Of a stretch of 64,000 nt of DNA, positions 50,656-59,713 are shown in pieces. The DNA comes from Desulfosediminicola flagellatus (GTDB taxonomy: Bacteria > Desulfobacterota > Desulfobulbia > Desulfobulbales > Desulfocapsaceae). The notes beneath the pieces were generated by a model that ran no database searches, was not told the DNA's origin, and saw nothing but the letters and a program-made list of their open reading frames with translations. Within the stretch, counting starts at the first letter, position 1. Every line of letters starts with the position of its first letter. The DNA lies in NCBI RefSeq assembly GCF_005116655.2, contig NZ_CP050698.1:6280501-6344500 (forward strand), in the 5' to 3' direction. The translations under genes and the position numbers were made by a program.

Positions 50656-53409
50656 TTACTTCACCTCAAGCAGCACTGCAGGCTGTGTGTCCTCAGGTTG
50701 TTTAATGCTGGTTGAGGAAACAAGCAGCCGTGTTTTATCAATGGTATGGGTATCGGAGAGGTACGTTTGAATTTCTGCAGCCCGTTGTTGGCCAAGTTCT
50801 CTTAATGACTGTTTCTGCTCACCATTTAGGTCAACAGGGTTGGCCTTCTGGATTTCACGTTCTTCCTCGCTGAATAACTCCCATGAGGCGACCAGCGGAA
50901 TGAGTTGCAGATCTGTTTCCGGTCGCTCTTTTAAGATTGTTGCTATCCTCTCAAGATAGTCCGTTTGCTCTTTGAGAAGTATTCGTTCACCTGGTTGGAA
51001 CTGAATTGGAGGCAGATTAACCTGCATCATCTCTTCGCCAACTTTCATGCCGACATAGGCAAGCGCAGCATATGGGCCGAGGGCATACACAAAATAGGAA
51101 GATGCTGCAGAAACAATCGATTTACTGAGCGCTGTCACAACAATGTCGGATATGCCGACAGATATATCATTAACTGGTCCTGAGATCGGAATATCAAGGT
51201 TGATATTTCTGTCGCTGTCACGAAGCATGGCGAGTGCAGCATCCAGAGGGATGGGTAACTGGTTGTTGAGTTCGGTCGCAAGTTCCTGCGAGATGGTTTC
51301 TGTTTCAAGCTGTTCAAGAAATACAGAGTTTTTCAAATCAAGTGTATCATCGATAAGCTTCAGCTTACTCTCAATCTTCAACTGTCCTCCCGCTAACGCA
51401 GTTCCTACTGATTGAACCGTGTAGGATGACAGGCTGGTGAGCGGATAATTTTTCACTATGAGATCAAGATTAATGGTTGGTTTTTCATTGAAGGGAGCGA
51501 GATTACCAGAAATTTTGATGGGTGCCCGTTGTTCAAGATTGCCTTCAAAAAGAAGGTCCATCTGTTTTTCCTGCCGCGTTGAATCAAGGTCGGTTACCTG
51601 AAATTTTCGTATGCTAAGATTGGTTGAGTACGGTACGGCAAGTGTCTGATCTATAAAGCTGACATTCGAATTACCGGATAAGAGGATTTCGCCGAACGTG
51701 ATTGGGGCTGGCGGACTCTTCTCTTTAGCTGGAAGTTCTGCAGCGACATCTTCGCCAGTCTCCGGTGCCGGTATTTTCATCGCTTCAAGCCGTTGGCTGA
51801 AGTTCATAACGCCGTCTTTATCCCGTACGATATCGGCCCTTAATCCTGAGAGATTGAGTGTGTCGCCTTTGAGCCCCGAGCCAGGATCATAGCTGATTTG
51901 ATCGAGGTTAGCGTGGGACAGGGACAGGACATTTTTATCTTTACTGTTTTCTTTACTGGTGAGGAGTGTAAGTGTCTCAATAGCTATATCTCTGGCAGAA
52001 AAATTCTGTTGTACGTTTGCACGAATGTCCTTAACGCTGAACTGTTGTAAACCGGTCAGTATTGTCTCGTTTAGGGTTGATTTAACCTGTAAATTTTCCA
52101 GAGCGGTTTCTGCGATGGTAAAGTTTTCCAGATCACCTGTTGCCAGTCCGCTAAATGAAAGTGTGGGAAGGCTTACTACGAGAGGCATGTCGCCAGGAAC
52201 AGTTGTCTGAATATCTTCAGCGACGATAGTGCCGATTGTATAGTTTGAGCTGTTGCTGATGTTGATTGTATTGATAGTCAGACTGTTGAGTCCAGCTTTA
52301 AGACCAGCGCCTTCACTGCTCTGATATTCGAATCGGCCGAGTTTGATGCTGCCCTGTGTATTCAGTTTGCCCTGATCGGTTGCTTCGAAATGGACCTTTC
52401 CTTTCCATTGCATGGCTTCTTCAGTGAGTGCAATGTCCTGCATCTCCAAGGCGGCTCCATTGATGGAGAGGGTGCCATCAGCCGTAACCTGTGCAGCTGC
52501 TTTGGCAGGGGCATTAACGGTGAGTGCACCGCCCCAGGCTATGGTATCAACGCTGGTGTTACGTTCATCTTTTTCAAGATGAATGGAGTTGGCGGTGATC
52601 TTGCCGTGATATTGAGCTTCAAATCCAGATTTTATGGAATGATTCAGGAGTACATTACCGTCAATGCTGAGATTTCCGGTGAAAACCGGAAGGATATTCT
52701 TTGTAAAAGCTGTAATTTCATCAAGGTTAAATTTTGAGATGTGTATATTGCCGCCCAACTGCAGGTCAGGGTTCACCTGTAGTGTATCTAGATCTATGGT
52801 GATGGGGCTATCATCAAGCTTTCCGGTCAGGTGAAATCTGCCGGATGGCTGACGTTCTTTTGTTGTGAAGCGGGTGAGCTCTGCAGAATCAATGCTGAGG
52901 GTCATCTCGATGTCAGGCGTGAGTAATTGCACCCTGCTATTTTTTATACGAACCTGATCGGCGCTGAGAAACCATGGTTGAGTTTTAGGTCCATCATTTT
53001 CTGATACGGAGTCTGATGCAGCATCTTTGATGTTGAATGAACCATAACGCCAGCTACCGTCGGCGAATTGCTGAAGGTCTATAAAGAGATCGTGATATTC
53101 TATCTGCTGGATATGGATATCACGTTTAAACAGTGATGTGATACCCACATTGATAACAAGAGTTGAGTGATGGAAACGCTCTTTAGAATCACTTGTGATA
53201 TCAACGCCCCGAACGGTGAGCCTACCATAAAACGGGTTATAGCGAATGGACTCTATTGAGGCGCTTTCAGCCCCATTTTTAACCAGCCAGTCTTTAAGGA
53301 AATAGGATGCACCAAAAGGGAGCAGAGTGAAAAACAGGGTGATTGTTGTTAACAGACCAAGGATGATTTTTACTGAAGTGTATTGAAATATTTTTTTCAT
53401 TTTTTCCAT
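50656..53409 (-). CDS. DUF748/AsmA-like envelope protein
   Basis: About 917 aa from ATG at 53409. One N-terminal membrane helix ('IILGLLTTITLFFTLLPFG'), then a very long beta-rich periplasmic part with DUF748 features: 'YNPFYGRLTVRGVDITSD' near residue 60 and 'GLRADIVRDKDGVMNFSQRL' near 520. The C-terminal part has 'INLDIPISGPVNDISVGISD' and an end with OmpA-like 'AAEIQTYLSD' layout. Family knowledge: AsmA-like/DUF748 proteins are inner-membrane anchored and may move lipids to the outer membrane. The start is uncertain (53409 or 53400, weak ribosome site); the frame extends to 53511. Monocistronic, convergent with the ABC operon. Confidence 0.82.
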   Translation of the reverse strand: MEKMKKIFQYTSVKIILGLLTTITLFFTLLPFGASYFLKDWLVKNGAESASIESIRYNPFYGRLTVRGVDITSDSKERFHHSTLVINVGITSLFKRDIHIQQIEYHDLFIDLQQFADGSWRYGSFNIKDAASDSVSENDGPKTQPWFLSADQVRIKNSRVQLLTPDIEMTLSIDSAELTRFTTKERQPSGRFHLTGKLDDSPITIDLDTLQVNPDLQLGGNIHISKFNLDEITAFTKNILPVFTGNLSIDGNVLLNHSIKSGFEAQYHGKITANSIHLEKDERNTSVDTIAWGGALTVNAPAKAAAQVTADGTLSINGAALEMQDIALTEEAMQWKGKVHFEATDQGKLNTQGSIKLGRFEYQSSEGAGLKAGLNSLTINTINISNSSNYTIGTIVAEDIQTTVPGDMPLVVSLPTLSFSGLATGDLENFTIAETALENLQVKSTLNETILTGLQQFSVKDIRANVQQNFSARDIAIETLTLLTSKENSKDKNVLSLSHANLDQISYDPGSGLKGDTLNLSGLRADIVRDKDGVMNFSQRLEAMKIPAPETGEDVAAELPAKEKSPPAPITFGEILLSGNSNVSFIDQTLAVPYSTNLSIRKFQVTDLDSTRQEKQMDLLFEGNLEQRAPIKISGNLAPFNEKPTINLDLIVKNYPLTSLSSYTVQSVGTALAGGQLKIESKLKLIDDTLDLKNSVFLEQLETETISQELATELNNQLPIPLDAALAMLRDSDRNINLDIPISGPVNDISVGISDIVVTALSKSIVSAASSYFVYALGPYAALAYVGMKVGEEMMQVNLPPIQFQPGERILLKEQTDYLERIATILKERPETDLQLIPLVASWELFSEEEREIQKANPVDLNGEQKQSLRELGQQRAAEIQTYLSDTHTIDKTRLLVSSTSIKQPEDTQPAVLLEVK

Positions 53410-53638
53410 TTGCAAGTTCGATCTGTGGGAAGGGTGAGCGCTCAATAAACGTTTTTTTAACGGAGAATTACACGATATAAAATTGTTGATGGATTTGCTT
53501 GTGAAATTCACTTAATAGTGAAAAAACACGAAAAAATGTCAGTTTTATACGATGTTTTTTCATAAACAGACATCGTCAAGGCATCACCATGGGTATTATG
53601 CAGGTAGATTTGCCATTTGGGGTGTAGTGCATACTGTT

Positions 53639-53802
53639 CTAGGAGCCTGTCGGATTGTACCCTTATTCCCCATCTCGGCGTTATTTTCAAAAATTCAATG
53701 CTGCAGGTAAGCGAAGACTCCGATATCAACTATATGGCTGTGCTTGATTTTTCGAAAATGCCTTGATCTGTGAAAAAATGCTATAACACGACAGACTCCT
53801 AG
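53639..53802. repeat. Dispersed palindromic repeat, copy D (most complete)
   Basis: 164 bp with 14 bp terminal inverted repeats: CTAGGAGCCTGTCG at the left and CGACAGACTCCTAG at the right, one mismatch. Inside, TTTTCAAAAATTC and GATTTTTCGAAAA pair. The core words 'AACTATATGGCTGTGCTTGA' and 'ATGCCTTGATCTG' are shared with copies A, C and E. Both ends carry CTAG. There is no ORF. This copy best defines the family's ends. Confidence 0.88.
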
Positions 53803-53883
53803 CGTATATTTTACGGTAATGGGAAGCTCCCATTTGGTTGCACGAAAAATAAACTTTCATCAGGTATTTTTTATCTTTTTATT

Positions 53884-54405
53884 ATGCAAGAACACAAACA
53901 GAGTTATCCGTCTCCTGACGAGAAAATTTCCAGGGAATACAAGGCGCTGTTGAGTGATGTTGATACCAGAGTTAATCAACTGGTTGACCATCGATTTAAA
54001 CTTACTCTTCAATGTCGTCCGGGATGCTCGGACTGCTGTATGGAGTTTAGCGTACTGCCTCTGGAAGCTGCACATATCATTCAGCAGTTGAAATTTCTGA
54101 AGCTGGAAAAGCAGAGTGTTGAGGCGAAATGTGTAATGCTTGAAGATGATCTTTGCCGGGTATATGAAATCCGACCTGTCATTTGCCGAACTCAGGGGAT
54201 GCCTGTTGCCTATGTTGATGAGATGGCCGCTACGATTGAAGTTTCTGCCTGTCAGCTGAACTTTCCCGATGATTACCCACTTGAACATGATGATTTACTC
54301 ATGATGGATCAATTCAACAGCCGTCTGGCCGAGTTGAATCTGCAATATTGTAAGAACAATAATATCAATCCTGAGCGTCGTGTGCCACTTGCTGAATTAG
54401 TCTAA
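53884..54405 (+). CDS. YkgJ-family cysteine cluster protein
   Basis: A 173 aa protein. The family's Cys set is seen as 'CRPGCSDCC' near residues 44-52, 'CRVYEIRPVICRT' near 91-103 and a further 'CQLNFPDDYP' near 123. Family knowledge: YkgJ-type proteins bind a metal or iron-sulfur cluster through these Cys; function is unknown. No ribosome site is obvious before the ATG. It follows copy D of the dispersed repeat. Confidence 0.88.
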   Translation: MQEHKQSYPSPDEKISREYKALLSDVDTRVNQLVDHRFKLTLQCRPGCSDCCMEFSVLPLEAAHIIQQLKFLKLEKQSVEAKCVMLEDDLCRVYEIRPVICRTQGMPVAYVDEMAATIEVSACQLNFPDDYPLEHDDLLMMDQFNSRLAELNLQYCKNNNINPERRVPLAELV

Positions 54406-54903
54406 GTTTTTTGGGCGATATCTACAAAACCCTGAAGCAAAGCGTTGGACGCGATGGCTCGCATCAGAGATGATAGAGCCTATTGTTCAGCCGATTCCCT
54501 TTCAAATATTTGTCATACTTGATTACGGGAAGTTATTTGGAAAATTTACATTCCTAGAGTGAAGAGTCATGAGAATTACATTGATCCAAAAAATCTAACT
54601 CTCTGCCCAATATATTCTTTTGTAGACCATTACAGCGTTATCAAAAACTGGAACCAAATGCCAATTTGAGTGATAATATCGTACTCTTGCCGGGGTGACT
54701 GGCAGGAGCAATATAATCATTTTGGTTGCTTAGTATGTTGGTTAGGTGGTTGATTGTACGTTTGTTTTGCGTGCAGTGATGTGGGAATGGTGTTAAATAA
54801 AAATGGTATTTGTATATCTTGAGTAGTTTTGTATTTGTTTTCATTTAGTGCTCTCTGGCTTCAGGGAGACTGAGCTTCATCGAAAAGGTTAACGCGTCTA
54901 GAA
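54406..54903. other. Intergenic region, no gene seen
   Basis: 498 bases without a credible gene. Only weak hairpins were seen. A short minus-strand frame at 54641-54844 has no ribosome site. Confidence 0.4.
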
Positions 54904-55590
54904 ATGAATATTGCATCAAAGCACAACATGTTTGGAACTTTAGCTATCGTCATGTTTATGACTGCGCTTTCTATGAGTATCAGCATACTCCCTAAAGAAT
55001 TAGCAACAGACATAATACGGGAAAACGGCCCAGTTGAGGTTATTACCGCTTTAGGTTACATGGTTGCTGCGGGCTGGTTGTTTATAGCAGGTCTAAAGCG
55101 CCAGATACATTCAGGTGTTTCTGCAGGATTTTTAGTGTTGCTGCTTGGGCTGCGGGAGCTGGATTTTCACGCTCGCTTTACCACTATGGGAATCTTTAAG
55201 ACGCGATTTTATGTTAGTCCGGATGTTCCAGTGGTTGAGAAGGTTATTGTTTCGATAATTGTCATTGCTCTTATTGTATCTATTGTAAAATTTATCAGAC
55301 TTCATTATTCACCATTTTTACAATCGTTATGCAGAAAATATCCACCGGCAAGAGCAGTAGCGCTCGCTGTAGGGCTGATGGTGGTGAGTAAAATGCTGGA
55401 TAGTTTTTCTGGTCCTCTCCAGTCTATTATTAACCTGGTGCACAACGATCCTGCTTTATGCATGTGGGTTATGGAAGAAATATTTGAGATGGGTATTCCC
55501 TGCCTTATACTGCTCGCAGTTCTACAAGATACCAGCGTTGAGTTACACGTCTGTTCCAGACTAAAGCATGTCCCTGAGATTTCTGCATGA
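54904..55590 (+). CDS. Unknown multi-helix membrane protein
   Basis: A 228 aa protein with about five to six predicted membrane helices: near residues 9-29, 44-63, 72-85, 110-130, 150-168 and 190-207. The segment 'IRENGPVEVITALGYMVAAG' and the charged motif 'LRELDFHARFTTMGIFKTRF' between helices look conserved in type and might be functional. I do not recognise a named family. No clear signal peptide. It is monocistronic and lies between two copies of the dispersed repeat. Confidence 0.7.
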   Translation: MNIASKHNMFGTLAIVMFMTALSMSISILPKELATDIIRENGPVEVITALGYMVAAGWLFIAGLKRQIHSGVSAGFLVLLLGLRELDFHARFTTMGIFKTRFYVSPDVPVVEKVIVSIIVIALIVSIVKFIRLHYSPFLQSLCRKYPPARAVALAVGLMVVSKMLDSFSGPLQSIINLVHNDPALCMWVMEEIFEMGIPCLILLAVLQDTSVELHVCSRLKHVPEISA

Positions 55591-56262
55591 GTGACGCGGG
55601 TTCCCTTGTGTCAATAAAATAGAAATAACTTCTGGGTGCTTGTCAGTGGCAATCCTTCTCAGACTGATCGATTCCGGCAGTCGCTCGAGCATCCACTTCT
55701 CCTTACGATCATCTACCCCGCAGAAAATTGCGGATGATGATGTGTTTTGAAAAATAATCGTGTTTGGTTACAGAGCATAAGGTGAGGAATGTCGTTATTT
55801 CCTAAAATTCAATGCTCGCATATAGGCGAACGAAGTGGGACTTCGATATCAACTATATGGCTGTGCTTGATTTTTTGAAAATGCCTTAATCTGAGAAAAA
55901 ATTGCTATAACCCGACAGACTCCTGGATGAGGAATTGTTTACTGGTTGCTTCAGAAACATGGCCTTCCTGATGAACTCCATTTAATTATTTTTTCCAATC
56001 AGCCGATCTACTTAAAAGAAGTACAATATATTTTAGGGATAATTTCGGCAGGATGGGGCTGTTCTCACATGAGGGCTGTTAGTGTACAGCTCCATTAGAC
56101 TGTTATTTACTCTCCTGATATATAAACAGAATTTCTGAATTTTGCATGTTCCTTCAGTAGCGATTCCCTGTATGGGATTTCTTGAAGTATACGTTTTTCT
56201 GCGATACTCTTTTAACAAGTAAATGGATTCATCCTGTGTTGCGTCTTATGAGGGAGAAATTT
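55591..56262. other. Gene-free region before the polysaccharide operon
   Basis: 672 bases that include copy E of the dispersed repeat. The promoter of the exopolysaccharide operon must be in the last 300 bases; no sigma-54 type promoter was clearly recognised. Confidence 0.45.
55781..55926. repeat. Dispersed palindromic repeat, copy E
   Basis: About 145 bp. The right end CCGACAGACTCCTGG and the core ATATCAACTATATGGCTGTG match copy D well. The left terminal repeat is eroded. It contains an extra inner hairpin (CGAAGTGGGACTTCG). Confidence 0.8.
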
Positions 56263-56982
56263 ATGAAAGATACGTTCCTTAAGGTGTTTTTGTTGGTGGC
56301 GATGGTGGTGCTGCTGCCGGGGAAGACAATTTTTGCGATTGGCGGAAGTGTCAGTCACGGTAACATCTCAGTGTATAAAAATGGTGATTTGGCTGATCAG
56401 TTATCTGGTGTGAGTCCGGTTGAGGACGGGGCTCTGCTTGTATGCTATGGCAAGTGCATGGTGAAGTCTGTTGGCATCTCACTGCTTCCTTCAGATAGAT
56501 CCCAGATATCTGTTACCAACATGAGCGACAGTTATAATCTATTTGTGCGGCAGGGCTGGGTTGATTTTGCCATAAGCAGTAATAAACGAAAAATCGCATT
56601 TTTTACAGAAAAAGGCAGGTATACGGTGGCCGAGGCGGTTATGGATAGCGAAGGCTATTCAACGGTCAAAGGTAGATTTGGTGTCGATGATGAGGGGCGT
56701 CCTGATATTTCCATTACTGAAGGTGAAATGGATTTTGAGATCGACAAGGCATTGGAAGCTGTCGATGAAGACAATACTCTTGCAATGGCGATTAATCCTG
56801 GAACAGAGGTCACTCAGGCTTCATCTCTCAAAACAGCAAGCCTTGCCGCAGGTGGTTTTCTTACGACTGTTATAGGATTGCAGGCAATTGATAATGATAT
56901 AAGTTCAGAGCCTGTAATTGTGCCGGTTCCCCCTACGACTCCTGATTATCATGATGATACCACAGCCAGTAGAAGTAACTAG
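56263..56982 (+). CDS. Exported unknown protein, first gene of the exopolysaccharide operon
   Basis: 239 aa from ATG at 56263, with GGGAG about 8 bases before it. Signal peptide 'MKDTFLKVFLLVAMVVLLPG' and cleavage near residue 25. The body starts 'IGGSVSHGNISVYKNGDLAD' and is beta-rich, faintly like FecR-type or surface domains; a hydrophobic stretch near residue 205 is followed by a Pro-rich tail. Not recognised. It lies 5 bases before the Wza-like gene, so a role in polysaccharide export is likely but unproven. Confidence 0.7.
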   Translation: MKDTFLKVFLLVAMVVLLPGKTIFAIGGSVSHGNISVYKNGDLADQLSGVSPVEDGALLVCYGKCMVKSVGISLLPSDRSQISVTNMSDSYNLFVRQGWVDFAISSNKRKIAFFTEKGRYTVAEAVMDSEGYSTVKGRFGVDDEGRPDISITEGEMDFEIDKALEAVDEDNTLAMAINPGTEVTQASSLKTASLAAGGFLTTVIGLQAIDNDISSEPVIVPVPPTTPDYHDDTTASRSN

Positions 56983-56987
56983 GGATT

Positions 56988-58034
56988 ATGAATAATCGTT
57001 ATCTGCAAAAAACACGATCGGCAGACTGGGTGTTGTATTGTGTGCTTCTGATGTTTCTGGTGATTCAGGGGTGTGGTGGCAAAGAGCAGTTTCAAGAGAC
57101 CACATCTCTGGAGGAGTTTACTCAGGTACATTCTGCTAAAGATAGTTCTTCTACAAGAAAGCAACAGGCTATGGCAATGCCCAAGGAAAGTGAAGTCGTA
57201 CAGGGAGACTACCAGCTTGGTGCGGGGGATCTGCTGTCAATAAAGGTGTTTGAATCTTCTGATCTCGATTCAGAGGTGCGGGTTTCATCGCGAGGCTATA
57301 TCAATGTGCCGTTGCTGGGAGATGTGAAGGTAAAAAACTTAAGCCTTGCTGAAGCGGAACAGAAGATAGAGACCCTCTACAAAAAGGACTTTATTCACGA
57401 CCCTCATGTCTCTGTGTATATACAAGAGCATGTGAGTAAACAGATCACCATTGTTGGGGCTGTTGAACAGCCGGGAACATTCAGGTTTGTGGCACAAAGG
57501 CGGCTGCTTGATGTGCTTGCTCTGGGGCAAGGATTGCGTGATAACGCAGCCTCCTATGCCTATCTGACACGAGAAGACCAGAAGACCGGAGTAAGTCATA
57601 ACTATATGATCGACCTCGATGATCTGGTGAAAAACGGCAATATGGCCCAGAATCATGTGATCGCAGGTGGAGATGTTATCTATATTCCAGAATCAGGTCA
57701 GTGCTTTGTTGATGGAGCGGTGCGAAAACCGGGGATTTATGCAATCAGAAGTAATATGACGGTAACCGAGGCGGTCACTCTTGCCGGTGGTCTTGCCAGG
57801 TGGGCCGATGACGATAAGATCAAGTTGATCCGTTTTATGGGGCGCGGCCAAAAGCGGCAGATTGTCAGCCTGAGTTATCAGGACATGCAGGCAGGTCTTG
57901 GTGATACCTTATACCTCAAGGACCAGGATGTGATTTTTGCGGAATCCAGTGCCAGTAATAAGCTTTTTTCCGGAGCCGGCTTTACTCTTGGTTTTATGGG
58001 AACCGGGGTGAAATTTGATAATCCTGAACGGTAA
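56988..58034 (+). CDS. Polysaccharide export protein (Wza-like, SLBB domains)
   Basis: A 348 aa protein. N-terminal signal with a lipobox-like 'LVIQGCGG', so probably an outer-membrane lipoprotein. The polysaccharide export domain opens 'YQLGAGDLLSIKVFESSDLD' near residue 75, and two SLBB-type segments follow ('ITIVGAVEQPGTFRFVAQRR' and 'CFVDGAVRKPGIYAIRSNMT'). Family knowledge: Wza-like proteins form the outer-membrane channel for exopolysaccharide, commonly in exosortase-linked clusters. It follows the unknown exported gene by 5 bases and precedes the ligase gene by 16. Confidence 0.9.
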   Translation: MNNRYLQKTRSADWVLYCVLLMFLVIQGCGGKEQFQETTSLEEFTQVHSAKDSSSTRKQQAMAMPKESEVVQGDYQLGAGDLLSIKVFESSDLDSEVRVSSRGYINVPLLGDVKVKNLSLAEAEQKIETLYKKDFIHDPHVSVYIQEHVSKQITIVGAVEQPGTFRFVAQRRLLDVLALGQGLRDNAASYAYLTREDQKTGVSHNYMIDLDDLVKNGNMAQNHVIAGGDVIYIPESGQCFVDGAVRKPGIYAIRSNMTVTEAVTLAGGLARWADDDKIKLIRFMGRGQKRQIVSLSYQDMQAGLGDTLYLKDQDVIFAESSASNKLFSGAGFTLGFMGTGVKFDNPER

Positions 58035-58050
58035 GCATTGAGCGGTTGCT

Positions 58051-59553
58051 ATGAAGATGCCCATCACGTTGCAGGTGTCACTCGAGAAGATGATCTACTA
58101 TTTGATCATTTTCATACTAACTACAATCCCACTTGTTTTTGGTTCAGTTCACCCTGTAACAGCAGGTTTCTACGGTGCGATAATGCTGGCAGTGCTGGGA
58201 AGCTGGCTATTGATTGCTACCCGGCCGGATAAGCCGATATCCGGTTTAATCTGGTATCTGCTGCCGTTGATTGTTCTTTGTTATCAGATTCTTCAAACGA
58301 TTCCTCTGCCTTTTTCCCTGATTGAACTGCTTTCGCCTGCCCGGGCAGAGAGAATAGCAATGGTGAATTATCTGGCCGATACTGATATCCGGGCAATGGC
58401 TTTGAGTGAGAACAGTAGGGCAGGAGCGCGCGGAGCATTGTTTTTGCTGGCTGTTTATGTCTTTTACTGTTCGTTGACCAGGGTTTTACAGAGTGATAAA
58501 CGCAGGCTCCTGACTGTTTGTTATTGCCTTATAGCTGTTGGTGTTATTCAGGCGTTATACGGGCTTTTACAATTCATCAAACCTGGAACAGGCATTCTCT
58601 GGTTATCAATCGAGGTGAGGGCAGCCTACGGTTCTATAATTTATAAAAATCAGTACGCTTCAATGCTTAATATGCTTTGGCCGCTCGCCATTGGCTGTGG
58701 TCTTTTGCAATACTCAAAAACGAAGCGGAGAAGGTCGACAAGCAGAGCAGGAACTGAAAGAACCGGAAGGCGGCTGATTAAAAAGGGATCAACGGGCTGG
58801 CAGAAAAAAACGGTGAACAGGCTGATGGTCCAAACCGCTGCAGTTCTAATGATCCTTGCCGGGATTTTTTCTCTTTCGCGGGGAGGCATACTGGCCATGG
58901 CTCTTGTGGCGGTGTTGCTCGTAGTGCTTTTGCCCTTTTCAGCTAGGAAAAAGATCATTTTTTCAGGTCTTTTCCTGGGCGTAATCGTAAGTTATGGCAC
59001 AATGTTGGGGATTGAGACGGCAGTATCACGATTTGTCTCGGTAGGTGATGCCGGGGCGACAAGAACTGATCTGTACATGTCGTCATTGCCAATGCTGGCA
59101 AATCACTGGCTGACGGGTATAGGGGCTAATTCCTATGCTGTTCTTTCTCCGGTTTATCTCAAAGGTTTCCCTGCCGATCTGCTCTATGACAGGGTGCACA
59201 ATGAGTACCTGGAACTGATGATTGAATTGGGTATCCCAATGGCGCTTCTTTTTTTTGCATGGCTTTTGGGTGGGATGGCGCTTCTGGGAGCACGGATTCT
59301 GACTGCCCTGAAACACACGGGAAAGATAAAAAACACCATGCTGCTGGCCAGTGTTGCGTATGCAGGAATAGTGGGTTTTCTGGTGCATGGGCTGGTCGAT
59401 TTCGGCTGGAGATTGCCTGTAAACATTGTCTATTGTGTGACGCTTCTGGCAATCACTGTCACCAGTCTTGAGGGTGTTAACGTCACTGAAAAGGTGATGG
59501 TTGATCCTGAACCAGACACCACAGCAGAAATAGCGGTTGTGGGTAATGTTTGA
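58051..59553 (+). CDS. O-antigen ligase/polymerase family protein (Wzy/WaaL-like)
   Basis: A 500 aa membrane protein with about eleven helices. Features typical of the Wzy_C/O-antigen ligase group: 'SIIYKNQYASMLNMLWPLAI' near residue 190, 'GIFSLSRGGILAMALVAVLL' near 270 and 'DRVHNEYLELMIELGIPMAL' near 385, with the large periplasmic loop between helices. Family knowledge: polymerises or transfers polysaccharide repeats at the outer face of the inner membrane. Stop at 59551-59553. A dispersed repeat (copy F) then separates it from the kinase gene. Confidence 0.87.
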   Translation: MKMPITLQVSLEKMIYYLIIFILTTIPLVFGSVHPVTAGFYGAIMLAVLGSWLLIATRPDKPISGLIWYLLPLIVLCYQILQTIPLPFSLIELLSPARAERIAMVNYLADTDIRAMALSENSRAGARGALFLLAVYVFYCSLTRVLQSDKRRLLTVCYCLIAVGVIQALYGLLQFIKPGTGILWLSIEVRAAYGSIIYKNQYASMLNMLWPLAIGCGLLQYSKTKRRRSTSRAGTERTGRRLIKKGSTGWQKKTVNRLMVQTAAVLMILAGIFSLSRGGILAMALVAVLLVVLLPFSARKKIIFSGLFLGVIVSYGTMLGIETAVSRFVSVGDAGATRTDLYMSSLPMLANHWLTGIGANSYAVLSPVYLKGFPADLLYDRVHNEYLELMIELGIPMALLFFAWLLGGMALLGARILTALKHTGKIKNTMLLASVAYAGIVGFLVHGLVDFGWRLPVNIVYCVTLLAITVTSLEGVNVTEKVMVDPEPDTTAEIAVVGNV

Positions 59554-59557
59554 AACA

Positions 59558-59658
59558 CTGGGAGGCCGTCCGGGAATGGCTTTTTTCAATAACTCTTCGG
59601 AATTTTATTAAATAATGCTCGCTGGTAGTAAATGCTCAATCTGACACACTTCTGATAG
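59558..59658. repeat. Dispersed palindromic repeat, copy F (decayed)
   Basis: About 100 bp that follow the stop of the ligase gene by 4 bases. It matches the left half of copy C (GGGAGGCCGTCC, ACTCTTCGGAATTTTATTA, AATAATGCTCGCTGGTAG). The right end CTGACACACTTCTGATAG is only faintly like the family terminus. It breaks the otherwise tight operon spacing. Confidence 0.65.
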
Positions 59659-59713
59659 TTTTTTACAAATTCTTTTGTCTTCGAAGTCGATTATGTGCGG
59701 GGTGATGTAAAAG

